Shown here: positions 9,776 to 17,764 of the stretch, in pieces
How positions within the stretch are numbered: the stretch's first letter is position 1
Layout: every line of letters begins with the position of its first letter
The notes under the pieces: generated by a model
Database searches by the model: none
Told to the model about the DNA's origin: nothing
The model's input: only the letters and a program-made list of their open reading frames with translations
Translations under genes and position numbers: made by a program
DNA from: Natrinema saccharevitans
Lineage (GTDB): Archaea > Halobacteriota > Halobacteria > Halobacteriales > Natrialbaceae
Direction of reading: 5' to 3'
Assembly: GCF_001953745.1 (NCBI RefSeq)
Contig: NZ_LWLN01000002.1
Span: 124,001 to 188,000, forward strand
DNA length: 64,000 bases

Positions 9776-9943
9776 ATGAAGAGCGACAGACGGGCGGTCA
9801 CGGTCGGATACTACGAAATACCCCGAGATGGAACTATCGCGGATATCGCAGCCGTTCTGGACTGCTCTCAGGGTACGGCGGGTGAACTAGTGCGGAAGGC
9901 AGAAGCAGCCGTGATTCACGACTACATGGGGACGGAGAGATAG
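9776..9943 (+). pseudogene. HTH_10 (Bat-type) regulator, C-terminal fragment
   Basis: A 55-codon frame from ATG 9776 to TAG 9941-9943 encodes GYYEIPRDGTIADIAAVLD followed by CSQGTAGELVRKAEAAVI, which matches the C-terminal helix-turn-helix domain (HTH_10) of haloarchaeal bacterio-opsin-activator-like regulators. A normal member has a sensor domain of 150 or more residues in front. Here the coding sequence starts only 18 nt after the left hairpin of the TnpB element, so the front part was probably lost on element insertion. It could still be expressed as a free DNA-binding domain, but that is speculation. Confidence 0.65.
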
Positions 9944-10012
9944 CACGATACTGGACCGATCGTCCGTTCGGGTTCGCACCGTCATCCGGAAACAGCGAGC
10001 AACCGGAGAGGG

Positions 10013-11158
10013 CTACCTGAGACGGGCCGCTCCGGAAGCGGCTTCGACAGCGATCTCGATGCGCGTCTCGGCGACGGCAGTCACTTCGCCGTCGACGGAA
10101 GCGTGGTGGGGAATGCCGATCCCCTTCGACGGCGACGTCGCAACGGCCGTACCGGCCTCAACGCGATCACCGGGTTCGACAGCGGGTATCCCGGGACTGA
10201 CTGTCCCTTCGAAGTCCGGATTCGTGAGAAGTGGGATGCGAACAATGTCCGGTTCGATCGTCGCCGTCGGTTCGGTCTCCATCGGTCCGGCCGTCCAGTC
10301 ACGCGATTCGAGAACGTCAATCCGGCCGTCGCCGAGCGTGTTGTCCGCGACAGTCGATTCGTCCAGCACCAACAGCCCGTTCGTTGACTTATCGACCACG
10401 AACTCGTCCGGCGGCGTCTCAGTCTCGAAGCACCAGCCGGGGCCGCCCGAGACGAGTACTGCGTCCGACGGAAGCTCGTCCGGCGGGCGACCTGCGGCCG
10501 ACAGGAGCGCACTCGCAGACGTCCCGATCGGAACCTTGAGGAATCGATGCTTCGGGACAGCCCCGTCAACGTGGACGTATGTGTGCGTAACCGGGGTCCC
10601 GTCAGTCAACGCCCGGTAGATGTTAGCCATCGTTTCGGTGTTCTGGACGAGCCAGCCGTGATCGGTCGGGAGGTCGCTGCCAACCACGGTGTCGGCGACG
10701 ACGTTAAGAAGGACGCTTTCCATCCCGTACTGGTATTGAGCGTCCGTGTATGCGAACACGACACCGGATTCGCTCTCGATGTCAAGCGGCAGATCATCCG
10801 GCGGAACCACCGTCCCGTTGGTCTCGGCTTCCAGTTCGGTCATGTATTCGTCCCGGTCCGTCCACTTGGCGCTGACCACCACGGCTTCGAACGTGTCCTC
10901 GAGTAAGGCGTCGAAGAGCGCCGCGAACTCAGTCGCACGTGACTTCCCGAGCCACTTGTCAACGAAGAAGTTCGGTTCGCTTTCCTGGTGATTCACCAGC
11001 AAATAGTCCGTCGAAGCCACCTGCTCCCACTTCGCGTAGGACGGGAACCCGGCGCCGCCCGCACCCGCGATACCGGCGTTTCGAATGCGTTCGACACCGT
11101 CGCCTCGCATTGACGGCCAGTCAGACAACCGGTCGGGCTGAAGCACCTCTTGTGTCAT
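10013..11158 (-). CDS. RnfC/PduS-like protein (SLBB-type), no Fe-S cluster motifs
   Basis: This 381-residue protein begins with a region (about 20-170) like the NAD/FMN-binding part of RnfC and NuoF: RNAGIAGAGGAGFPSYAKW, then LLVNHQESEPNFFVDKW. A SLBB-like ubiquitin-fold segment follows (VPIGTSASALLSAAGRPP, about 220), then a C-terminal barrel-sandwich hybrid (GDRVEAGTAVATSPSKGIGIPHHA). It resembles RnfC, PrdC and the cobalamin reductase PduS, which pass electrons from NADH. Unlike those, it has one cysteine only (GWCFET) and no CxxCxxC ferredoxin module. It may bind flavin/NADH and hand electrons to an unknown partner. It stands alone on its strand. Confidence 0.7.
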   Translation of the reverse strand: MTQEVLQPDRLSDWPSMRGDGVERIRNAGIAGAGGAGFPSYAKWEQVASTDYLLVNHQESEPNFFVDKWLGKSRATEFAALFDALLEDTFEAVVVSAKWTDRDEYMTELEAETNGTVVPPDDLPLDIESESGVVFAYTDAQYQYGMESVLLNVVADTVVGSDLPTDHGWLVQNTETMANIYRALTDGTPVTHTYVHVDGAVPKHRFLKVPIGTSASALLSAAGRPPDELPSDAVLVSGGPGWCFETETPPDEFVVDKSTNGLLVLDESTVADNTLGDGRIDVLESRDWTAGPMETEPTATIEPDIVRIPLLTNPDFEGTVSPGIPAVEPGDRVEAGTAVATSPSKGIGIPHHASVDGEVTAVAETRIEIAVEAASGAARLR

Positions 11159-11404
11159 GACGATCAGTACTACACGTCGATCGTGAGTACGAATTCTGCC
11201 GCATTAGAGAGGCTATTTTTATACCGTTCGTTGAGATACTGTGACAACATCGCAAACAGAGACAACGGACACTGTATTTCGCGCGAGCAGACTCACCATA
11301 TCCCGTCAGCTACTGCCTCCACCACTCACGCGCTGCAAACCTCATGGCTCTCGGCAACTGAGCAGCATGTCTCTCCGACCGTGGGCGTGGACGCCATCCT
11401 CGTT

Positions 11405-11728
11405 TCAGGTTGCCTGTGGTGACCACACGTTCACTCGGCAAACCATTCGCAGCACGTCCAACACAATCACAGCGCCAGCTAGAATACCGAGATACGAGGG
11501 AAGGGGCATCACAGACACCAGGATGCCGAACACCAAGGCAGCAATGCCGACGCGAAGAACGGTGTTTCCTACCGCGTCCTGCACTACATCGTCTGGAACG
11601 GTCGAAGTCTCGTCGTAGCCCGCGATGAGGCCCGTCCACCCGCGAAATTTGATCAGTCCTCCCGCGACTATCAGGAGGCCATCGACTGCGAGCCACTCCA
11701 ACGCATCGGCGGACAATTCCATCATCAT
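11405..11728 (-). CDS. DUF3784-like small membrane protein
   Basis: The 107-residue product has an N-terminal helix (about 12-25), the GWTGLIAGYDE motif at about 30-40 that is characteristic of DUF3784 proteins, and two C-terminal helices (about 57-75 and 79-97). The family has no known function. Its ATG overlaps the TGA of a degraded upstream frame (GAATGATGATGG), which suggests former translational coupling. The first three codons include ATG-ATG-ATG; the first is used here. No signal for regulation is visible. Confidence 0.7.
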   Translation of the reverse strand: MMMELSADALEWLAVDGLLIVAGGLIKFRGWTGLIAGYDETSTVPDDVVQDAVGNTVLRVGIAALVFGILVSVMPLPSYLGILAGAVIVLDVLRMVCRVNVWSPQAT

Positions 11729-12026
11729 TCATCACCCCGGTCGAAGAGCATCTCGACGATGGTGATTGTGTCGACGAGTCCGGTACTACTGTCCTGACCC
11801 AGAGACCCGCCGCGTAGCGACGCAGCCAGACGGTCCTCCAGACCTGGTCAGCCCAGCGTACGACCGCAGAGGCGTGTTCGTGCGATTCACGGCCGCGGTA
11901 GTGTCGTCAGGAAGGGCACTGACTTCCGTGTCCATGAGCAGGTCGGCGGTTGAGTGGTGTTGCTGTTGCATCGTCCACAGGCAGACAGTTTCCGGTATCG
12001 TTCAGTAGGCGCTCTGCCTCACCCAT
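11725..12026 (-). pseudogene. Degraded coding remnant upstream of DUF3784-like gene
   Basis: Three protein-like stretches in different frames follow one another from an ATG at 12026 (MGEAERLLNDTGNC) through AAVNRTNTPLRSYAGLT to LEDRLAASLRGGSLGQ and a final TGA overlapping the next gene's start. The composition looks coding, but two or more frameshifts would be needed to join them. No family is recognised, so this is a tentative call. Confidence 0.3.
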
Positions 12027-12033
12027 GGTGGAG

Positions 12034-12041
12034 TTTAAATA
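12034..12041 (+). promoter_or_regulatory. TATA box of HTH_10 regulator
   Basis: TTTAAATA lies 44-51 nt before the ATG at 12085, so a leader of about 20 nt is expected. The motif is palindromic and could also serve the opposite strand. Confidence 0.45.
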
Positions 12042-12084
12042 CAATAGCCGTAGCTGTTTAACTACGCACACTCTAGGCTAGTGT

Positions 12085-12741
12085 ATGCGATATCTCACGG
12101 TCCTAGTCAAACCAAAGGGAGAGGGCGCTTTCCATCCACTTGGGGAGAAACTGACAGATGAACCTTCCATCAAGCGAAGGGCCATTCATCGTGTCGAACT
12201 TCTTGGCGATGATACCGTGTTGCTATTTGCTGAAGCAAGCGGTAGCCAAGAACGGTACAAGCAAATTATGGAGACATCTCCTGCCGTTCTCGAATATCTT
12301 ACCGCCGGAGAAGATCAATGGATGGCTGTCAGTCAGTTTGAACCGACAGAAGAGGTCCGCCGAGCACTAGAACTCCAGCGAGAATCACTCTTGGTAGTTG
12401 ATACACCTATCCGTTTCACTTCCGAGGATTACCTGAAGATAACGTACCTAGGGACTGATGAGACATTCAGAAAACTGTCTAAATATGTTGAAGAGAGGGA
12501 ATCGATAACGTTTGATATTCTCGACATGGGTGATTTTGAGACTGGCGAATCATCGTTTAACAGGCTGATCACCCCTCGGCAAGAAGAAGTGCTTGAAGCA
12601 GCAGTTGAGCTAGGATATTATAGTGAGCCTCGCCAAGCATCACTTGAGGACATTGGCGCAGTTGTCGGAATCTCTCCTGGAACGGTTGGTGAGCACCTTC
12701 GAAAAGTCGAAGCACGCGTGTTTAGCGAAATCGTTCACTGA
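12085..12741 (+). CDS. HTH_10 (Bat-like) transcriptional regulator
   Basis: The 218-residue protein has an N-terminal alpha/beta sensor-like domain (about 1-150; MRYLTVLVKPKGEGAFHPL) typical of short Bat-like regulators. A C-terminal HTH_10 domain follows: LITPRQEEVLEAAVELGYY (about 160-180), then ASLEDIGAVVGISPGTVGEHLRKVEA. Such proteins bind promoters in haloarchaea, the best known being Bat, which activates bop. Targets here are unknown. The gene's lower GC content and its isolation between remnants suggest an accessory origin. It is intact, in contrast to the homologous fragment at 9776. Confidence 0.85.
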   Translation: MRYLTVLVKPKGEGAFHPLGEKLTDEPSIKRRAIHRVELLGDDTVLLFAEASGSQERYKQIMETSPAVLEYLTAGEDQWMAVSQFEPTEEVRRALELQRESLLVVDTPIRFTSEDYLKITYLGTDETFRKLSKYVEERESITFDILDMGDFETGESSFNRLITPRQEEVLEAAVELGYYSEPRQASLEDIGAVVGISPGTVGEHLRKVEARVFSEIVH

Positions 12742-12747
12742 GTGGCC

Positions 12748-13020
12748 TTAAATATCCCTGTCGGAGAGCAGCAACCGATCCGCGATGTCAGCCGGATCGA
12801 ACCCGTGTTGCTCAACTAGACTTCACGCGAGACACAGTGCCTGCTCAGTATCGTCGGTAATCGTTCCCGCCGGCTGACTCCATGTCCCGTACCCGACCAT
12901 CTCGTTGAGTTCTCCGTACTCCGCGGTGATTCCCGACGCTAATTCGAACTCGACCGGTCGTCCGAGCGCATCCCCACACGCAAGCCCGAGCAGAACATCG
13001 CGGGCATCATTCGAATCCAT
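12748..13020 (-). pseudogene. ADP-ribosylglycohydrolase, N-terminal remnant with stop
   Basis: The frame starts MDSNDARDVLLGLACGDALG, the classic start of ADP-ribosylglycohydrolase/dinitrogenase-reductase-activating hydrolase family proteins. It contains the metal-binding stretch ITDDTEQALCLA. A TGA (12823-12825) stands where an Arg codon is expected, and the frame then continues as SLVEQHGFDPADIADRLLL before ending at 12748. Only about 90 of some 300 residues remain. The family removes ADP-ribose from proteins; this copy cannot. Confidence 0.75.
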
Positions 13021-13127
13021 ACCTCACCCAACGAATACGTTCAAGAAAAATGTAATGTCGCGGTCACTTGCTAGCTTCGTATCCGTCCAGAGATTCTCCA
13101 GAACGGCACGTCTGTCCGTGAATGCAG

Positions 13128-13967
13128 CTATTCGTCTTGGAACATTCCTACGTTAAATTCAGTTTCCCACCGCGGGCGTTCTGGCCCCGGCATCTCATCA
13201 GCACGATCGCGCAGTTCAGCCATCGTCGTCCAAGAATGACACTGGCTCATCGCCTCAAACCGTTTGAAGAAGTTCAGGTGGACCCAGCTATATTCGGCGG
13301 GCGACTCATCAATATCGCTTTGACGCTCTTTGATGAGGTCGGTGAGTTCTCTCTCGGTGATCTCAATGCCTTCCTCTTGTGCTACTGTGAGCAGTGATGC
13401 AATTTCCTCTTTCTTCTTCTCGGCGACTCGCTGCTTACTCTCAATATGATCAAAGTCAGCATAGTATACCGCCAGAGCAGCTTGGATGATATCTTCTCGT
13501 GTCTCTAGGCTATCGCGGGTGAGACCAGTATAGTCGCGTGGGAACGCGACTGTCTTATTTACGAAGAGTGCTCTGACAACACCGAGTTCCGGGCTCTCAC
13601 CACCGCTTTCCTTCTCATAGACGCCAGCGATGTAATCTGCCGCCTCACTGAGGAGGTTGATCTTGATATCGAATTCGGGGACAACCGCGGTATCCAAGTC
13701 GATCGTATCCCCGAGAACGATTGATTCCGCGTTCGTTGGCATGTTGAGGCAGTTCGCGAACTCCCGCAGACGTCGTCCGTACGCGTCGCGGTAGCTGCCA
13801 AGAATCAGGTAGCTACTATCGACTTGCTCGAACCGGGGAAGCTCTTCGTTCATATACCGGACGACTTCGTGATAGTCCCCCTGCGGTGGAGAGCTAATAC
13901 CTTCGAAAATACGGTTGACAGCCCGGTAAATGGCGTGTGAATTGCGTGGAATCCGTGGGCCGCTCAT
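13128..13967 (-). CDS. Deoxyribosyltransferase/TIR-like Rossmannoid protein of unknown function
   Basis: The protein has 279 residues. In the first half, SSYLILGSYRD (about 51-61) is a beta-strand/loop like the start of nucleoside 2-deoxyribosyltransferase or SLOG-type folds. About 60 residues later comes INLLSEAADYIAGVYEKESG followed by GESPELGVV, matching the D/E-rich, SPELG-type helix start where such enzymes keep a catalytic Glu. The C-terminal part is a charged helical region (EKKKEEIASLLTVAQEEG, about 185-215). No exact family was recognised. The gene is divergent from a winged-helix regulator, with a 32-bp palindrome between them. A TTTAAG box lies about 25 nt before the start (minus strand). 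A nucleotide- or NAD-cleaving effector is inferred, not shown. Confidence 0.55.
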   Translation of the reverse strand: MSGPRIPRNSHAIYRAVNRIFEGISSPPQGDYHEVVRYMNEELPRFEQVDSSYLILGSYRDAYGRRLREFANCLNMPTNAESIVLGDTIDLDTAVVPEFDIKINLLSEAADYIAGVYEKESGGESPELGVVRALFVNKTVAFPRDYTGLTRDSLETREDIIQAALAVYYADFDHIESKQRVAEKKKEEIASLLTVAQEEGIEITERELTDLIKERQSDIDESPAEYSWVHLNFFKRFEAMSQCHSWTTMAELRDRADEMPGPERPRWETEFNVGMFQDE

Positions 13968-14007
13968 GTTCCTGGCTACAGAAGTATGTGGCTTAAACGT
14001 TCATACA

Positions 14008-14039
14008 CAAGTTGGGATAATCGATATTATCCCAACTTG
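14008..14039. promoter_or_regulatory. 32-bp palindrome between divergent genes (operator candidate)
   Basis: Two perfect 14-bp arms, CAAGTTGGGATAAT and its complement ATTATCCCAACTTG, are separated by CGAT. The palindrome lies 41 nt upstream of the 13967 start and 44 nt upstream of the 14083 start, where a dimeric regulator could control both promoters. It is more AT-rich than its surroundings. It could instead be a plasmid- or element-type site. Confidence 0.7.
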
Positions 14040-14082
14040 CCTATTCCGAACAGTTACATGAGTAGAGACGGAATAGACACCC

Positions 14083-14721
14083 ATGAGCAATACGGCGGGG
14101 GGTCAACGAAATCCGGTCGGCGACGAGGCAGACCCATTCGGTGGTGACGACGTCCTGCCAATCGAGAAACAGCGACGGGCACACCGATTCCTCACGCAAG
14201 AAACCCGCTACCACATCATCCAAGCCGTGCTTGGGCATCCAAAGTACCTGGCGACGCTCGACGAACTTGAATATCTGGTGCCCAAGAATCGCTCCACGAT
14301 CCGGGAGCATCTTGACCGGCTTGCAGAGAAGCAGGTAATGGCGAAGTACAAATACCGTGGAGATGAGGCCGGACAGAATGATCCACGGGAGTTCTGGGGA
14401 GTTACCAGTTACGGGATCACCCTCTTAGATGAGTACAGCTACCTCCGGTACGTCCCGGTTCTGCGCGCCTTACAGGAAAATCTCTATCTCACCGAAAAAA
14501 TCGAACGGCATCAGGATGCGCTGCGACCAAACCTGCCAGAAGACGTTAGTGACCCCCTCAAAATCCCGGAAATAGACGACGAAACAGAGGCAATCATCGA
14601 AGACGCGCTCGCTGCCCGAGAACACGGTAGCGGCCGACTCTTCGATGCACCCCCTATTGAGCCGGTTGAAGATGTCGAGACCGAAGACGGTGCAGACCGC
14701 CCTCTCGACGAACTCTTCTAG
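14083..14721 (+). CDS. Winged-helix (ArsR/MarR-like) DNA-binding protein
   Basis: This 212-residue protein has a winged-helix domain at about 25-110: RRAHRFLTQETRYHIIQAVL, then ATLDELEYLVPKNRSTIREH (recognition helix) and the wing AKYKYRGDEAG. A helical segment follows (about 115-160) that may dimerise, and an acidic tail ends with PLDELF. Proteins with this FLTQETRY start are frequent on haloarchaeal accessory DNA. It is divergent from the deoxyribosyltransferase-like gene and probably binds the palindrome between them, an inference from arrangement. The ligand, if any, is unknown. Confidence 0.75.
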   Translation: MSNTAGGQRNPVGDEADPFGGDDVLPIEKQRRAHRFLTQETRYHIIQAVLGHPKYLATLDELEYLVPKNRSTIREHLDRLAEKQVMAKYKYRGDEAGQNDPREFWGVTSYGITLLDEYSYLRYVPVLRALQENLYLTEKIERHQDALRPNLPEDVSDPLKIPEIDDETEAIIEDALAAREHGSGRLFDAPPIEPVEDVETEDGADRPLDELF

Positions 14722-14854
14722 CTCTTTGTCTACTGTCGAATTATTGCTCGCCAGAAATGCCTTAGCAGAACACTGCGGGGTCGATCCGAACCTATGCGTC
14801 AGCCAAACGTCTGACAAAATCGTATGGGGGGGTTGCGGAAATCCAAGGAGAAAG

Positions 14855-14874
14855 CCCCGTGCTTTAGCGCGGGG
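14855..14874. repeat. Orphan IS200/IS605-type hairpin
   Basis: CCCCGTGC-TTTA-GCGCGGGG forms an 8-bp stem with one G-T pair and a TTTA loop, as at the ends of the TnpB elements in this window. It is flanked by GAGAAAG on the left and GGTAAATCCGACAC on the right. There is no transposase gene next to it, so it is probably a solo end. Confidence 0.5.
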
Positions 14875-14876
14875 GT

Positions 14877-15139
14877 AAATCCGACACAACCCTTCGCAGT
14901 CCACTGTCGGCTGGCATAGCAGGATATTCCACGCTTCCCAAGCCATACTTTCAAGTAGAGGTAAAATCCTTAGCCGTTGGTAGTTTTCAATCCCTTTTGA
15001 TCGGTACCGGAGATAGACGTGCCACTCACTACAGTACGGTTTTTCCGGTGCTGCCTCGAAAGAAGTGGTGACTACCACCGCTCAAACTGGGCGGATTTGA
15101 AGGCCGAGATATTTTGTTAGCAATCGTTGTAGGTCAGGT
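14877..15139. other. Non-coding stretch with IS-like remnants
   Basis: No plausible gene was found here. The reverse strand has a stretch (YPRAKARGFLLG read across the hairpin) often met in decayed IS605 ends, but it lacks any recognisable transposase motif. Confidence 0.3.
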
Positions 15140-15213
15140 ATGGCAAACGACAACCAAGGTCCGACACTGAGGCAGAATCGGCAACTAATGAGACGGAACG
15201 TGAAGGTGAGCGG

Positions 15214-15432
15214 GTGATGAGTCGGACAGACGGCGCGGAGATCATCCGTGAAGTCGCCGATGGTGTCGAGAACGGGACAATCGACGGCGAAGGAGAGGAC
15301 GGCTTCACGGTGGCGGCGCCAGAGCAATTCGAACTGGAAGTCGAATACGAGGTAACCGACGGCGAGGCTGAGTTCGAAGTCGAACTCGAATGGCAGATGG
15401 AAGACGGCGAACCGGTATCAGCAGACGAATGA
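15214..15432 (+). CDS. Amphi-Trp domain protein, possibly frameshifted at its start
   Basis: The frame encodes an acidic protein of up to 72 residues. Its EVADGVENGTI, FTVAAPEQFELEVEYEV and VELEWQMEDG follow the pattern of the amphi-Trp domain, a small beta-rich haloarchaeal domain of unknown function. The frame is open further upstream (DTEAESATNETEREGERV), and a good ATG at 15140 with MANDNQG lies one base out of frame. The gene may therefore have lost one base near 15159-15163, and the true protein would be about 97 residues. Otherwise translation starts at 15214 or 15217. Confidence 0.55.
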   Translation: MMSRTDGAEIIREVADGVENGTIDGEGEDGFTVAAPEQFELEVEYEVTDGEAEFEVELEWQMEDGEPVSADE

Positions 15433-15787
15433 TACGGTCGCCGGCCTTTATTTCAGCCAATATTGTGGGAATCTTACCCGTTCAATACTCGGACGGTGGA
15501 GTGGCCTCCGAACCTAACAAGAACCGAATTAAGATGTAGCGGTTCCTGTCTGCTGCACCACCGACTGGGTAAGGAGTCTGTACGATGGCTTACACGCCCT
15601 CGAGTGATGCCCGATCTGGGAGTGAATCGCCGCCAGTTTTGCAGGTTCGGCGGTAGAAATGTTGGTCGATAATCACGTCGCCGGACCGTCGGAAAGAGTG
15701 TGTGGATGGTGAAGCATCTACAGCGTACAGACCGCCCGGGTCGACACGCACGGTGGATTAATAGCTCTCTCACCCGAATACACGGCC
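15433..15787. other. Intergenic region before carotenoid oxygenase gene
   Basis: No gene is supported. GGATTAATAG near 15752 is a possible TATA box for the carotenoid oxygenase gene, about 32 nt before its start. Confidence 0.4.
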
Positions 15788-17191
15788 GTGACAGTATCCG
15801 GCGCCGGCTTTCACTCGTTGACCACCGAAGTCCACGACCATTACCCGACGGTCGAGGGCACCATCCCCAACTGGCTCTCTGGAACGCTGGTTCGCAACGG
15901 GCCCGCCTGTTTCGAGGCAGGCGATCGCCGCGTCAACCACTGGTTTGACGGGCTGGCAATGCTCCGGCGCTATGCGTTTACCGACGGCCGGCTCCGCTAC
16001 TCGAACCGATTTCTCCGTACCGATGCCTACGAGGAGGCGATGGACGGGCGGCTGATCGGCCAGTTTGGCACCGACACGCGTGGCTGGCGTCGTCTCCTCG
16101 AGACGGTAACTTCTCTGGGAGTCCCCGAACCGACAGACAACGCGAACGTCCACGTCGCCCGCATCGACGGCGAGTACGTCGCGCTCACGGAGGCCCCGCG
16201 CCGGGTCGCCTTTGATCCCGAGACGCTCGAGACACGTGGGCACTTTCGATTCCACGACGACCTACCCGAGCACATCACGGCTGCGCATCTCGTCGACGAC
16301 CCTCATCGGGACGAACTGGTCGGCTTCGCCACGCAGTTCGGTCGGACGCCACAGTATCATCTCTATCGTCTCCCACAGAAGAGTCGGACGCGAGAGGTTA
16401 TCGCCTCCATCGACGCGAACGGGCCGGCGTACATCCACGACTGCAGCGTCACCACTGACCACGTCATCATCGTGGAGTCGCCGCTCGTCCTCTCGGTACT
16501 CCGGGCACTGAATCCGTTAACCGAGGGTGCGATCGACATGCTCGACTGGCAACCGGAACGCGACACGCGCGTACTCGTCGTCGACCGCGATACCGGTGAC
16601 CTCGTGGCCGACCCAACGCTCGATCCGGCCTTCACCTTCCATCACGTCAACGCCTACGTCGACGGCGGAACGATTGTCCTCGACCTCGTGGAGTTCCCGG
16701 ACGCCGACATCGTCGACACGATGGCGCTGTCCGAACTCGACGGTGACGGTTTTCCTGCCGTGCCCGACGCTCACCTAATGCGGTACCGTATCGATCCCGA
16801 TGCGAACACGGTCAGTCGAACGCGACGCTACGATGGCGCGATGGAGATGCCACGCGTCGCTCGTTCGGTCGTCGGTCGACATCACCGCTACGCGTACGGC
16901 CAAGCGACCGATCGCACAGGGGCGAACGGACTGGTCAAAGTGGACTGTGAGACGGGCACCGCCAGGGAGTGGTGGGAGCGGTCGGTCTACGTCGAAGAAC
17001 CAGTTCCCGTCCAGCATCCCGATGCCGACGCCGAGGATGCGGGAGTCGTACTCGCGACGGCGCTAGACACCCAACGTGAGCGGACGATGCTTATGATTTT
17101 TGATGCAGCGACGCTCGCTGTCCAGGCGCGGGCAGTTCTCCCACACCCGGAACCCTTCGGCTTCCACGGCCGGTTCTTCCAGGGCGTGTAG
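15788..17191 (+). CDS. Carotenoid oxygenase (RPE65/CCD family)
   Basis: At 467 residues this is a complete seven-bladed-propeller dioxygenase-type protein. Near the start GTIPNWLSGTLVRNGPACFE and NHWFDGLAMLRRY match the family opening. Expected iron-ligand histidines appear in ITAAHLV, YIHDCSV, FTFHHVNAY and the final PFGFHGRFF. The family splits carotenoids at a double bond with O2, giving apocarotenoids or retinal. In haloarchaea, retinal supply for rhodopsins is one possible role, although Brp/Blh is the usual retinal-forming enzyme there. Start GTG 15788 is used. The stop codon directly abuts a truncated PemK/MazF toxin gene on the other strand, suggesting that this gene arrived by insertion. 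Confidence 0.9.
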   Translation: MTVSGAGFHSLTTEVHDHYPTVEGTIPNWLSGTLVRNGPACFEAGDRRVNHWFDGLAMLRRYAFTDGRLRYSNRFLRTDAYEEAMDGRLIGQFGTDTRGWRRLLETVTSLGVPEPTDNANVHVARIDGEYVALTEAPRRVAFDPETLETRGHFRFHDDLPEHITAAHLVDDPHRDELVGFATQFGRTPQYHLYRLPQKSRTREVIASIDANGPAYIHDCSVTTDHVIIVESPLVLSVLRALNPLTEGAIDMLDWQPERDTRVLVVDRDTGDLVADPTLDPAFTFHHVNAYVDGGTIVLDLVEFPDADIVDTMALSELDGDGFPAVPDAHLMRYRIDPDANTVSRTRRYDGAMEMPRVARSVVGRHHRYAYGQATDRTGANGLVKVDCETGTAREWWERSVYVEEPVPVQHPDADAEDAGVVLATALDTQRERTMLMIFDAATLAVQARAVLPHPEPFGFHGRFFQGV

Positions 17192-17273
17192 CTAAAACGA
17201 CGATCGGTCTCTGAGGATGGGCACCTGTTGGGTCTTGTGCCCAGCAAACATCTCCTGCCGATAGGTTACTCAT
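17192..17273 (-). pseudogene. PemK/MazF-family toxin, N-terminal stub
   Basis: From ATG 17273 the frame reads MSNLSAGDVCWAQDPTGAHP, then QRPIVVLA, matching the opening beta-strands of PemK/MazF toxins, which are RNA endonucleases. After about 27 residues homology ends exactly where the carotenoid oxygenase gene ends. The start overlaps the stop of the upstream HTH gene by 8 nt, the arrangement of an antitoxin-toxin operon. The catalytic part is missing, so no toxin can be made. Confidence 0.65.
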
Positions 17274-17709
17274 TCAAATCTCCCATATCGTCTTCCAACT
17301 CTGCGAGTTCTGCATCGAGTTTCTCGTCAGTGCGACCCTCACCGATTTGTTTCTCTGGTTCTTCGGGGGTAGCGTCCGCATCGCGGTGGTGACCGAACAT
17401 CCGATCGACTTGGTTGAGACTAGAGATGTACCGTCGGATGTCTTCCCGTTCGCTCAGCGCATAGTAGTACCCATCGTCCGTTTTCCCGATGTAGCCGTCG
17501 TCGTAGAGTCGTTTGAGTGTGGTTGTCGCGGTTCCGCGGGGAATGTTGAGGGTTTCCTTGAGGTCCTGCGGGGAGTATCCCCACTTGGGATTTTGGTACA
17601 GGTACGCTACGATGTCTGACTTTGTGGTTCCTGGCCGAAGGTTGAGATCGGGGTCGTGGTCTTCGAGGAGCACTGGCATGTAGTACCCAAATGTAGTCGA
17701 TTGTGTCAT
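17266..17709 (-). CDS. Winged-helix regulator, probable orphan antitoxin
   Basis: The 147-residue protein from ATG 17709 (an upstream ATG at 17739 is possible) has a MarR-like winged helix: GTTKSDIVAYLYQNPKWGYS, PQDLKETLNIPRGTATTTLK, RLYDDGYIGKTDDGYYYAL (about 30-90). An acidic helical tail follows. Such proteins precede PemK/MazF-type toxin genes in haloarchaea, where they are presumed to be antitoxins; here the toxin is cut to a stub. It may persist as a plain repressor. Assignment as antitoxin rests on the overlapping stub and family custom. Confidence 0.7.
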   Translation of the reverse strand: MTQSTTFGYYMPVLLEDHDPDLNLRPGTTKSDIVAYLYQNPKWGYSPQDLKETLNIPRGTATTTLKRLYDDGYIGKTDDGYYYALSEREDIRRYISSLNQVDRMFGHHRDADATPEEPEKQIGEGRTDEKLDAELAELEDDMGDLNE

Positions 17710-17764
17710 GAGTGTGTTTCGGTCAGCTCGCACGTGCAACGATCAGTAGTTTCACGAGATCAGA

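Noticed and set aside
14470-15078. 202-codon reverse frame overlapping the winged-helix gene
   Set aside because: Its left half is antisense to a real gene and its right half is IS-end sequence; no start signal or motif.
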